Assembly (NCBI GenBank): GCA_022749755.1
Contig: CM040450.1
Coordinates: 4,702,913 to 4,766,912 of the forward strand
Length of the DNA stretch: 64,000 nucleotides
Direction of reading: 5' to 3'
From: Azadirachta indica
Lineage: Eukaryota; Streptophyta; Magnoliopsida; Sapindales; Meliaceae
The notes below the pieces were generated by a model. The model searched no databases. It saw only the letters and a program-made list of their open reading frames with translations, and was not told where the DNA came from. Below are positions 10,851-21,739 of the stretch, piece by piece. Position numbers and translations under genes: made by a program. Every line of letters begins with the position of its first letter. Within the stretch, counting starts at the first letter, position 1.

Positions 10851-13686
10851 CTAACTGCGAAGAGGGGAGGCAGAAGGCCTGGAATAAGAAGTTCGTCGAA
10901 CATTGGAATGAAAATGACCTTTTCCATGGTGCTCCTTTTGAGCTTTTTTTTGCATATTTCTCAAATCCTGTAACTGTTCCAATTCTTTTACCACCTCATC
11001 CATGTCTTGCCTGAACTTGGGTTCCATAGCAAGGCATTGAAGTGCAAGGGCAGCTGCCCTCTGAGCCTGAGGCAGTGAGTACTGGCCTTCGAGACGAGGA
11101 TCCAGAACACGGAATATTCTACGTTTGTTCATCAGGTAAGGTTTTGCCCACTCCACAAGATTATGTTCTCCAGATGGCCGATTTTTGTCTATAGCTCGTC
11201 GACCAGATAACATTTCTAAAAGAACGACTCCAAAACTGTATATGTCGCTCTTGGCAGTTAGATGACCTTCCCAATAGAAAATAAAATTAATGATCAGGCC
11301 ATACATAGGTCACTTCTCTTAAGTACATTACAACAACAAAAACACACGGCTGAATGCAGTTCATAACACAGCATAGTTACCCATAGAGAATGACCTCTTC
11401 TATCCTTCTGGAAGAGATGTTTGTGGGTTTTTATTCAACAATACACTGGAAAAGTTATGTTGCAGTAGCTTTCATGGAAGCACTACAAATGAATTGAGTG
11501 TAAAAGCATCTTTAATATCTCAAGAGGGGTCTGGGCATTGCCAAAAAGAATGTGAATTACCAATTAAAAATGTTTTTAAAGGATTAAAGGCCCTTAAAAC
11601 AATTATAATGGAAGAAAAAGAGAAGCAGGTTCATAAGAATCCACAATTTTATAGAACAAACAATAGAGGTAAGCAATACCTGTGGCTAGATATTCAGGAG
11701 CAGCATATCCATAGGTACCCATGACTCGAGTAGAGACATGGCTCTTATCACCAGTTGGTCCATCCCTCGCCAATCCAAAATCAGAAAGTTTTGCACTGTA
11801 GTTCTGCCAAACATGGACAAGCAGCAAGTCAGCAGCAAAGCAAATAAACCCTAGTAACTGTAGATCTGAACGAGTTAAGCCAGTTTGAAAATGTCATTAG
11901 AAGATTTAAGTTAATTTACATACCGAATCAAGCAAGATATTAGAAGTCTTGAAGTCACGATATATAACTTTTGGTTCGGCACTGTGAAGGAAGGCAAGAC
12001 CCTTTGCGGCCCCAAGAGCAATTTTCATGCGGAGGCTCCAAGAAAGAGGCTGGAAGTGTGAACCCCCTGTTTCAACATCAATAACATTGCTTCAATTGCA
12101 AGATAGATAATAGTTGCAGTAACACTGTAACATGCTTCCCCTCTGGAAAATAAATGAATCAACGCTAGAAGCGCCACTATGTGTATAGGATGCAAGAAAC
12201 TTAGTGTATAAGATGTAAGAAACTTACTCCTGAATAGATGATTCTCCATACTGCCCCGGGGCATGAACTCATACACCAGTAGTCGATGCTCATCCTCTAA
12301 ACAGTAGCCAATCAACTTCACAAGATTAGGATGATGCAACTGCCCCAGATAGTTGATTTCTGTCTGTATATCCAAAAATATGACAAAATCAATACCCTGC
12401 TACAAGAGATGTCCTTAGCAGTAATGCAATTAATGGTTCTATAAATTCACCAATTCCTAGGAAACTGCCTTAAACCCTAATGGTTGTGTCACTTGCAATA
12501 GTTGATTGCACCAGTTTGGGTCATAGAAAGGCAACGAGGAAAAATTAGTAGCTAAATAATCCTTGCATGCCTAGATTCCTCCTAATTTGAATATGAAACT
12601 ATGGTGCAACTTTAAAGTATAAAGAATCATAGATAAAACTTCCTTCAAAATCAGAAGTTGAAGCGAGTCACAAAAAATTTGTATTGAAATTAGAGGAGCC
12701 AAATAAAAACTTACCAGCCATTCCTTGTGACCCTGGAATCCTTCTTGGTTAAGCCTCTTCACAGCAATCACCATGCCAGTACCAGGCCTGCTAGCTGTCA
12801 ATGAATGCTCATCAACCCATCCTTTGAAGACAGAACCAAAGCCACCTTCTCCTAAAACACTATCGGGCCTGAAGTTTCTGGTGGCTGTTTTGAGGTCACT
12901 GAAGCTAAAATTCTTTAAATTCGATGACTGCAAGATCTCACCCTCACTCCTTGGGGTTGGAGGGAGGGAAAATGAAGAGGTCTTAGCACTAGAACTGCTT
13001 AAATTCTTTCCATCTCTACTGACATTCTTCGAATTCACTTCTGCAGAAAAGGCAAATGTCGAGTTTTTCCAGTCATTACAAAGAAAAAGTTTGCTGGAGA
13101 GAACAACAATGTTGACCAATTATCACGATACTCAGATGTCAATAACAAAAGAATGCCAGATTATAATGAAGTTAGCAACGTCAAATTCCCTCGAAAGCAA
13201 AGCCCGAACAAAGGAGAATATAAGATCTCATCCCACCACAGAAGAATAACATGTCTCAAGGTGCACAATTTAACATTACAACTAATTCCAACAACCAATA
13301 CTTGCATTTATGTCAATAAAATCGTCTATAATAACTTGATCAGTTGGTCTTCCAAACTACTGAAGAACAAATCTCAAACCATATAATTCCCCTATATATC
13401 AACTCTGCTACCAAAGAAAATGAAAATAAATAACCAATATATAAAAATAAAAATCACCAAAACACCCTCATAGAATCAGCAAATGAAGCCTTGTAGAAAA
13501 TTAAAACATTCATGAACAATCAATCAAATCCAGCTACGAAAACAAGTGCTACAAAAGTATGGATTGATACACTCCGACACAGCAGGTTTCAGAAGCACAA
13601 ATCAATACAATCAAAAGTTACACTACAAAGATACCTGTATGAGAAGGAGTTTCAGCTTTGATCCGGTTGCTGCAGCAAGCTCCCAT
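10851..13686 (-). CDS. RLCK-VII (PBL/NAK-type) protein kinase with an apparent +1 frameshift
   Basis: Receptor-like cytoplasmic kinase of the BIK1/PBL group, which relays signals from plasma-membrane receptors. Six exons: 13686-13635, 13040-12715, 12363-12228, 12067-11924, 11803-11680, 11266-10851. The N-terminus [12 protein letters not shown] carries N-myristoylation (Gly2) and S-acylation (Cys) signals. Kinase motifs: [11 protein letters not shown] (glycine loop), VIAVKRL (Lys), [12 protein letters not shown] (catalytic loop), [25 protein letters not shown]. The six exons total 1198 nt, one more than a multiple of three. The excess is a fourth C at 12000-12003 (GGGG on the coding strand) inside exon 4, where family continuity (AAKGLAFLH) needs GGG. 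Read literally, the frame breaks near residue 194 and stops about 15 codons later, before the catalytic loop. Without the extra base the protein would be 398 residues, normal for the family. It is either a sequencing or assembly error or a true null allele. By synteny it is closest to NAK/PBL11. Confidence 0.88.
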
Positions 13687-16600
13687 CTAGACAGAACAAA
13701 ATACACCGATCTTCTATTTCTGCAACAAACGAAGCTGAATCCAGAGCTCCAAGACAATAAATGATCACTCTGCTGAATTAGAGAGCTTCTGGGTTGTGAT
13801 CCTTTTTTCTGTTGTTACACTTTCTGAGTGGATTTGGCTTGAATCCTGGATTAAAAGGGCGCAAAAAGTGAAGAAAAAAGCAGTCTTTGTTTCTTGCTTT
13901 TGTTAACCTTTTTAGACCTTGGCCAACCAAAGACGGTTGACTCGCTTTCTAGCTTCTTGTCTTTTGTCGGTCCAACAAACAACCATGAACAGAAACTATA
14001 ATATTCAAAACAGTTTTAAAATTTTTTAAAGTTTGATTAATTGGAGATAAGGAAGAAAAAAATCAATGCCTAATTACGTGATTAATGAGTAATGACATCC
14101 TTCCCATTATCTGATTATCATTGCTTGTACGTATCAATTGGCTGCGGTAATTCTTGGCCGTTGGATTCTATTTTAATTATTATTATTAGGCTTCTCGTTA
14201 GATCTTAATGATTAGTCAAAAAATCTACTCGCTTGCTTTTTGGTCGCATGAGAAAAGTGACCAAAAAGCGGAAGTATGTACCATAACCATATGCATTCTC
14301 TATCAACCGTCCGATCAACAATTTTCTTGATATTTATGGTTTATTTTAAAATTAAGAATATCTTTTATTATTTTGTACCTGTGATATTTATTAATATGTT
14401 TTGATCTATTTATCGAATATTTATTTGAATATTAAAGTGATATTTATAATTTATTTAGAGAATTTGCCATTCCAATTTTCCTTTTTTTTGAAAATTTCCA
14501 ATTTTCCGATCTATGATTCGTTATCATTAATTTATTATTTATTCAGGGATCGTAAACAAGAATAATGATTTTTCTTCATAATAAAAAAAATTAACAAATA
14601 TATTCACTGACTCATCCCCCGGGGAATCCAATTCATGCATGCAACAAAGACAATATTCTCTGCTGCTAATTAAATCAACCAACATATATTTCACTTTTAA
14701 AATGATTTAATTTAATAAGACCATATAGTAATTTAATTTAATTTGACTTAAAATAATAAAAAACAATCATGATATAATGATCATACTATTAACGATATCA
14801 GTAGATAGGCAGTGGTACCATGCATGGATTAATTTATTATAAATAAAATTTAGCCACGTCTAATTGTCTCACTAACCGATCAGGCCAAAATTTTAGGCTT
14901 GCCTTTGCTACAATACATTTATCAATTTTTAGACTGTCGGCGGTCGATATGCAAACGCTCAAAAAAATATTATGTGACTATAGGTTTTTTGGGCCTTTAG
15001 GCCCAAACAGTTTCAGGTTGTTTCTGTCCTGACTCATCTTCATTTTTGGGCTTCGACTCGTTAAGGATCCACTCATATTTTTTTCGTCTGGTTAATATTA
15101 TCATCAGGTAATTTGAAATAAATAGACTGTCAGTAGCAAACAGACAATTGCGGAATTGCCCCCCAGTGCAAAAAAAGTTTCCCTGCAAATGAAGGGACCT
15201 GTGTCGTGTCTTTGCTGGAGGGTGCCCTAAGCAGCCTTATATTTTGAAATGGGTTAAGGGATGTTTCCCTTTCACCGAACCGCGTTGGTTGAATAAAAAA
15301 AATGGTTCAGATCTCAGACGTTCAGGTTCAACCAGAGGGTCCGGGTTTTAAACCCATTTCCCCTTCTCACCGATCCCTATACAAAATCTGCAGCCTTTTA
15401 TTTCTTTTTCATTTTTTTTTCCCCCTTATATGGGCAACTGTGCCAACGCAACTGGTTGGTTCAATGCAGGGTTTCATCAAACGCTGTCGTATATAGGAGA
15501 TGTGCATGGCAGTTTCCTAGGAGAATAGTCAAGCAAGAATAGAATTGAACTGGAATTGAATTTTCTCCCCCATTCCCATTAAAGGGCTTTGTCTTTTCAG
15601 AGCGTGGGGTCCGACTGAGATTAGGGAGGATCTCCCTCAATTTTACAATGGCTTTGATATGTCAAATCACCTTTTCTTATTTCCAGAAATACCCTCCTCT
15701 GATTCCTTCCACTTCTAGCCCAGCAAACTATCTCCTTCATTTCCTTTATAATTATTACACTGATTCATTGACTCTCAAAGAAAGATTTTCATTTTAATCC
15801 CTGTTGTTTGAGAAACTCTATGCTTTAATTACTTTATTTTACAATATTTTATAAATTATTTCATAATTCATCTCACTGTAAGTCTTAGAACTAAACTTTA
15901 TTACATTCATCTAATGAGATAACACTTATTAAATAATTTTACAAGATACGTGATTAAAACGGTGTTATCTTATATATTTAATTGATCCATTGTTAGTCAT
16001 ATCAAATTTTAAATTTTTTTCATTTTATGTGATTGTAGAATTTTTTTGGACAATGAAGTATTAATACTCAAATAAGATAAAATTTTCAGTGCGTGACATT
16101 GCACTGCCACTATTGCTATATAAAATTTGATTAGAGGAATATATAATATATTGAAGTGGAATAACCGGGACTAAATTGAGGTAAGGTAAAAATATTAGAA
16201 AAATGTTTAAACTATCGTCCAATAATGTGATCATATTATAATTATTAAAATATTAGAGAGTAAAATGAAAATTGCCTTTTTCTTTTTTTGGTGGGGAAAG
16301 CAGAAGGGTAAAAAGGGGAAAAGACAACTGACGAGGGAGTGGGTTCGTACCCAGGACAGGAGGGACGTAGAAAAAGAGAGAAGAGGTGAGGGAAGAGGAA
16401 GGGGGAGAAAACGGACGTAACGTAACACTGACACATCTGAAAGGGGCGTTCTGAGCGGAGCAGAGCAGCAGGTTGTGTCGTGTCGCAATCAGAGTCGTCT
16501 CCTTGTGCCGCTAAACGCGGACTACAGTCCTCCCCACCCCCCAACCCTAACCTACGTGGCCGTCCTTTCCTCGGTAATCCCTCCCTAATAATCATACCTC

Positions 16601-17759
16601 TTACATTACTTTTTTAACTATGCCACGTCCCATCATCTCTCTCTCTCTCTCCCTGCATCGAAATTAGTCTATTAGCATTACATGCTTTATTTAACCAAAT
16701 TTTCTTTTTAAAGTTAAGTGGAAGCATACAATGACGTTAAGGGAGAGTTGAAACGATGAGTTGCAATAAAAAGATGACATATTTTGTAATGTAATAAAAT
16801 AGAGAACATGATTGAAAATAACCCCAACTATATTAATATTTTTACGGTACAAAACCATATGGTAAACATGGACCCTAAAATCTAACTTTACCTATAAAAG
16901 TAATATGGTGAACGTGAATCTAATTGACCATTTACGTGCACAATAAGGTATTTTTATTCCGATATTTTCACGAGATATTTGGTAAAGTTTTCTTTTTGTA
17001 ATATTCAGGGCATGATAGCGCAACTGCATTTATCATAGATTCTAGCTAACATAGGCGTTGAGCCTAGTTATATAAACTTTATTATAGGCTATTCGCTCGC
17101 TATACTGAACACTAACTACTGTCGTGCCTCTGACTATGACGTAATGGAATCAGAATTTTTTTTGGGACACATCAAGATCGAGGTTTTCCTAATTTGTATG
17201 CTCTCATTTCATCAAGGTCAACATATTTCTTGTTTGTTTTAAATTAACGGTCAGATCTTAATCACGGATAAAGTTAACGTAGCATAATCATTGCTCTATT
17301 ACTAATCACTTCTCTCCTGTCGGGTGTCACCTCCACACTGCAATTTGCTATCGTGCGCCGAAAATTTTCATATTCCACTTCGTTTTGACTGCCGTTGACT
17401 AATTATTATTAATTATATTAGCTTTTAATTGTTGGTTAATCTTAAGAGGATTTGCTAGGGGGGACCGCGAGTTGTGTGGGTCAGAGAAATAATACCTAAC
17501 CCAGAAGATGACACGTGCGACGGAAGATGTGTCCCTCTTCCCAATAATGTAATTCGCTTGTAGTACGTTTGATCCCCCTGAATCAGGTGAAAATTGCCGC
17601 GGTGAAAATTTTCTGAAATTTTCACCGCCCTGATTTACCTGTTCTTTTTCCTTAAACAAGCGTCGGTGACTTTATTAACTGAACGCACTGTTATTTATTG
17701 TAATGACCCGTGTTTAGCGTAATTACTCCCGGAAAAATCTGAAGGGAAAAAGAGAAACG
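13687..17759. other. Intergenic DNA between kinase and AS1
   Basis: 13687-13900 probably includes the 5' UTR and promoter of the minus-strand kinase. The rest is AT-rich spacer without a supportable gene. Visible small features: a perfect 8-bp inverted repeat TTTGGGCC...GGCCCAAA (14988-15007) that contains TGGGCC-type site II motifs, a CT tract near 16635-16652, and a purine-rich/GC-richer patch 16300-16600 that leaves long but meaningless open frames on the minus strand. Confidence 0.5.
17599..17628. repeat. Perfect 13-bp inverted repeat upstream of AS1
   Basis: GCGGTGAAAATTT and its exact reverse complement AAATTTTCACCGC are separated by four bases (TCTG). Weaker pairing continues outward through AATCAGG / CCTGATT. 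It lies about 2.5 kb before the AS1 ATG and some 0.4-0.5 kb before the likely transcription start. Confidence 0.8.
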
Positions 17760-20108
17760 AAAGCAGCGATAAAAAATGGCGGAAGGTGGCGCATTTTAAG
17801 CGCCGAAATCGAGTGTACGCCTCTCTTTCTCTTATGTTTCATAAATGGAGAGTACACTAACAACTAGCAAATAGTTGAAATAAAGTTTTCCCTTTTCTTT
17901 GGCATTAATGCGGAAAAGAGTGAGAAACTGTTGGTTGTGAATGGCGATGGGGGAAAGGGGAGCTCCGGTAGGTGACGACAAAACATTCCTTAAACGACGT
18001 CAGCGTTTTGCTCTTTCTTCCTTCTCATTCGCGTGCCCTCTTTTTACGCCCCATTGTCAGATTTTCTCTTTATAAAAATCACTGTTGTCTGTTTCACTGT
18101 TACTTACAATTTTTCCCTCTAGTCTAATCTTCTCATTTTCCTAAAAATCATAAAAATTAAAAAGGAAATTTCTGGGTTCCTATTTATTGGCTTTTTGGTC
18201 CAGTCCATGGTGTCTTCTTACTCCCGTTTCCTTCTCTCGTCTGGGATTTACTTGTTTATGTTCCTCGTTCTCTAGGAGGGGTTTGCCGTTTCCTGATTTA
18301 TTTGTTTGTCTTCTCTGTTTTATTGAAGAAGCTAAGGTAGCTGGATATGCCAAGCGCCCTGAGTTGGGTTTTTTGTACTTGACGTCAAGAAATGTAAGCG
18401 CGTTTTTCTCACTTGTTTCTTCGCTTTCTGTACATGAACGTGAAATGTATAGATTTGTAAAATATGTTTTGTTGTTCTTGGTGTTAAGTCTGGTGAAAAG
18501 TGTGGACAAAGAGCAAAGTTGGTGATTTTTTGCAAGATTCTCAGCTTAAGTGGGTTTTTGTGGCATAGCAGAATTTGGTCGTTCTAGTCAAATAACAAAG
18601 TCACATCTACTATTACTTTCTGAGAAACCTGTTTACAGAGCTGATTCTTTGATAGTGTGGATTAGATTCCGTAGAAACCTATTTATAGAGCTGATTCTGT
18701 GATAGTGTGGATTAGATTCTGTTTACACAATTAAATTCCTCATAAGAACATCTTGAAAGTTTGTCTCAGTTCCAATTTCTCATTTAATTTTAATTGTTTT
18801 CTTTTGATACTGAATATTTGTTTCTTTAAACGCCATGTTGCGAAGTATACATGATTTCTTTATCGTGCTGCTGTACCTCGATGTGATTATTATGATAATT
18901 CTCGAAAGCATGTCTTTTTCTCGTGGGTTATTGACTAAGTCGGCAAGTAAAATATTTGACTTGAAACCAAATAGGGTTTGTAAAAGAAACCCTGCTCGTC
19001 TGACTAATTATAAGATTCTCTGTGTTTTGAAATCTACGATTTTAATTTTAGTTCTAGTTAAGTAATCGTGCTCTAAATGTGAAAGAATTCTTTTGCTGCA
19101 AATGTAGGACCCTTGAGCTTTTGTCCATCGTATTTGTTCTGATCCATTTTGGTTACCTTCTTTGGTGGCCTTTATGAATTTTTATTTACGAAATCCTTAT
19201 GAATGATCTTTTGCTTTCCTTAACAATTGGGATGATACCCGATCACAGTTTGTTTCTAACTTGTGGAAATTTTTTTTTTCTTTTTGTTCGACCATAAGGA
19301 GAGCTGTCTGATATTGAGATGCTGTAGCGTTTCTGTTGTTGATTTGCTTGCTTGTTTCACAGTATTCTTTGGTTATTTGGTTCTATGATGGACAGCAAGT
19401 TGTGTTATAAGGGAAAAATCATATTGATACAGACGTGAATAACATCATGATGTGCTTCCTGATTTTGGATATGGTCTCTGTGTCTTCGGTGTTTTGCTAA
19501 AGTTTTTATTTATTTCTTAGTTGACACATAGAAGGTGCGTCCTAATCTTATATGCCCTTGCTTGATGTACTATATTGGTTGCTGAATTCTATCTCCTGTT
19601 GCAATGAGCAAAAGCTAATTTTTCTACATGAACTATTGTTCATTGTAGCAGAGAAAGATAACTTGCGTTGAGGATGTACTGATTTTCCTTACTATTTTTC
19701 TGCCCGTTTGTTCACATATGACTCAGAATGATTAGTTGTATTGGAAAACACTTCACCGTTCTACAGCAGTCAGGAAGCGCAATGTTGGTCACCTCCAATC
19801 TAAAAGTTTTACACCTATGTTGATCCCTGTTCTGATTAAGGAGTCTGTTGTGCTGAGCAAAACTAGTGTCTTGTTTGTTCATTTAGCATGTCAGAGGTTA
19901 AAAATTAAATTGCTTTTGCTTTGTGTTTAACACTGCAACTATGTTAATTACATTTGTTAGGTGAAATTCTCTTTTTGAATCATTTTTGTACAGTGATATA
20001 TCTTGTTGGATGCAAACTTGCTGCAGTATAGTATTTTTGACCTTTGTGTATATTTTAGTTACAGTATGAAGAGTATTATGCAATGGACAATGGTGTCTAC
20101 ACCTGGAA
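17760..20108 (+). promoter_or_regulatory. AS1 promoter and long leader, probably with a 5' UTR intron
   Basis: No family-supported coding sequence precedes the AS1 ATG here. The T-rich texture from about 18100 onward and a branch/acceptor-like tract just before 20060 (TATTTTAG at 20050-20057) suggest a leader with one intron, as is known for AS1 genes. Possible donors are at 18337 and 18394, but I cannot choose between them. 18624-18673 is tandemly repeated at 18674-18723. Confidence 0.45.
18624..18723 (+). repeat. Two-copy 50-bp tandem repeat in the AS1 leader region
   Basis: Two adjacent copies begin GAAACCTGTTTACAGAGCTG and GAAACCTATTTATAGAGCTG. They share the phrase GATAGTGTGGATTAGATTC and differ at only a few positions, so the duplication is fairly recent. 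Confidence 0.85.
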
Positions 20109-20137
20109 ATGAAGGAGAGACAGCGTTGGAGAGCTGA
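20066..20137 (+). promoter_or_regulatory. Upstream ORF overlapping the AS1 start codon
   Basis: A 23-codon reading frame beginning ATGAAGAGTATTATGCAATGG opens 43 bp before the AS1 ATG. It is out of frame with it (offset 1) and terminates at a TGA inside the AS1 coding region. Two further ATGs lie in the same frame. If this stretch is in the mature leader (the likely acceptor is just upstream, near 20057), translation of AS1 would need leaky scanning. Function is not demonstrated. Confidence 0.45.
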
Positions 20138-21182
20138 AGAGGATGCTTTGTTACGTGCATATGTGAAACAATATGGACCCAGGGATTGGAACCTTGTATC
20201 AAAGCGCATGAACACACCCCTAAACAGGGATGCAAAATCGTGCTTAGAAAGGTGGAAGAACTATCTCAAACCAGGTATCAAGAAGGGATCCCTTACTGAA
20301 GAGGAACAGTGCCTTGTCATCCATCTGCAGGCGAAACACGGCAATAAGTGGAAGAAAATTGCAGCTGAAGTTCCTGGTCGCACTGCTAAGAGACTGGGCA
20401 AGTGGTGGGAAGTGTTCAAAGAAAAGCAGCAGAGAGAGCAGAAGGAGACCATCAGAACAGTTGATCCAATTGAGGATCGCAAATACAATCAGATTCTAGA
20501 GACTTTTGCAGAGAAGCTAGTTAAAGATAATTCATTTGTCATGGCTACTTCCAACGGAGGTTTTCTTCAAACTGACCCATCTACCTCTCCAACTCTGCTT
20601 CCGCCATGGCTTTCAAATTCAAATGGAATGCCCAATATCAGGCCACCATCTCCTTCTATAACCTTGAGCCTCTCTCCCTCAACAGTTGCAGCCACTCCTC
20701 CAATACCATGGCTGCAGCCCGAGAGAGAGCCAGATAACACTCATCTTGTTCTGGGAAATATGCCCCCACATGGGTCATGTGGAGAGAACCTTCTGGTATC
20801 TGAGATGGTGGAATGCTGCAGAGAGTTGGAAGAAGGGCATAGAGCTTGGGCAGCACATAAGAAAGAAGCAGCCTGGAGGTTGAGAAGGGTAGAGTTGCAG
20901 CTGGAATCAGAGAAGTCATGCCGGAGGAGGGAGAAAATGGAGGAGATTGAGGCTAAGGTGAAAGCTCTTAGGGAGGAGCAGAAGGCTGCTTTGGATAGGA
21001 TTGAAGCAGAATATCGGGAACAAATAGCCGGGCTGAGGAGAGATGCAGAAGCCAAGGAGCAGAAACTGGCTGAGCAATGGGCAGCAAAGCACTTGCGTCT
21101 TACCAAGTTTCTTGAGCAGATGGGGTGCAGACCAAGGCTCTCTGAGCCCAATAATGGTCGGTCAGGAAGATCAGTTGTATAA
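20109..21182 (+). CDS. AS1: ASYMMETRIC LEAVES1 / PHANTASTICA R2R3-MYB repressor
   Basis: Encodes 357 residues in one uninterrupted coding exon, as expected for AS1/PHAN/RS2. This nuclear factor pairs with AS2 to silence class I KNOX genes and set leaf polarity. The N-terminus [19 protein letters not shown] starts the R2 repeat (about residues 1-55), including the characteristic [21 protein letters not shown]3 follows (about 56-106) with [20 protein letters not shown] and [18 protein letters not shown]. The middle is Ser/Pro-rich. The C-terminal 110 residues are charged and heptad-like ([10 protein letters not shown]..., [17 protein letters not shown]), the coiled-coil used for dimerisation and AS2/HIRA contact in the family. 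Start choice follows the family N-terminus. An overlapping upstream ORF may modulate translation. The product call is very secure. Confidence 0.97.
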   Translation: MKERQRWRAEEDALLRAYVKQYGPRDWNLVSKRMNTPLNRDAKSCLERWKNYLKPGIKKGSLTEEEQCLVIHLQAKHGNKWKKIAAEVPGRTAKRLGKWWEVFKEKQQREQKETIRTVDPIEDRKYNQILETFAEKLVKDNSFVMATSNGGFLQTDPSTSPTLLPPWLSNSNGMPNIRPPSPSITLSLSPSTVAATPPIPWLQPEREPDNTHLVLGNMPPHGSCGENLLVSEMVECCRELEEGHRAWAAHKKEAAWRLRRVELQLESEKSCRRREKMEEIEAKVKALREEQKAALDRIEAEYREQIAGLRRDAEAKEQKLAEQWAAKHLRLTKFLEQMGCRPRLSEPNNGRSGRSVV

Positions 21183-21683
21183 CACCGATAGAGGATGTTG
21201 TACGGGTCCGGTCTTCTTTGAATTTTGTGTGTGGTTAAAGTAATAGTCTCTTTGTTTGATCAAGTTTCCATCATTTGTGGAATTCTACTATAGATATCTA
21301 CCTATAATTACTGTAATGATGTTTACCAGTTGTTTGGACTGATTGAATGCATGTTAGCGTTACCTAAACCTGCTCTATTTTGCAATGTACTTGAAGGAGA
21401 AATATACAGCAGCTAGTGTTATGATAAATATATTTCTATGAATTTCCATGTTAGTGCTTTTGCTTTATCTTCTTCCGTTTCGTTCTATTTTGCAGAAGCA
21501 GACTAGAAGGATTAGTCTAACGTTGCTTTAGCTTTGTTTTGATCGTGAAGATTTGCCTAATTACAATTTTTGACCGATCCTCGTTCGGTACACTTTCATC
21601 TACTTCATCCTCTATTAGGATTCCTACCTCATTGATGATGGCCTCTCAATACCTCAAGAGTCATAGACAACGACTGTCGCAAC
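21183..21683. other. AS1 3' UTR and spacer
   Basis: Downstream of the AS1 stop; it probably carries the polyadenylation region (AT-rich, with AATATA/AATAAA-like strings near 21400-21430). No gene is seen. Confidence 0.5.
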
Positions 21684-21739
21684 ACATACATACGTACGTA
21701 CGTACGTACGTACGTATGTATGTATGTATGTATGTATGT
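21684..21739. repeat. Compound tetranucleotide microsatellite
   Basis: Runs of CATA, then CGTA (about six), then TGTA/TATG (about seven) units. The tract is self-complementary around the CGTA core. It directly abuts the left end of the foldback element at 21738. Confidence 0.9.

Noticed and set aside
15302..15496. 64-codon plus-strand open frame
   Set aside because: Short, ends in low-complexity Phe/Leu, no splice partners or homology.
16231..16595. Two overlapping minus-strand open frames of 85 and 116 codons
   Set aside because: They lie in a purine-rich, GC-richer patch, have Leu/Ser/Pro/Phe low-complexity content and no family resemblance. Stop-poor composition explains them.
18180..18525. 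Open frames of about 110 codons on both strands upstream of AS1
   Set aside because: Opposite-strand frames over the same T-rich sequence, no recognisable protein; better explained as the AS1 leader.
20656..21151. Minus-strand open frames of 87 and 136 codons
   Set aside because: Antisense shadows of the AS1 coding exon.
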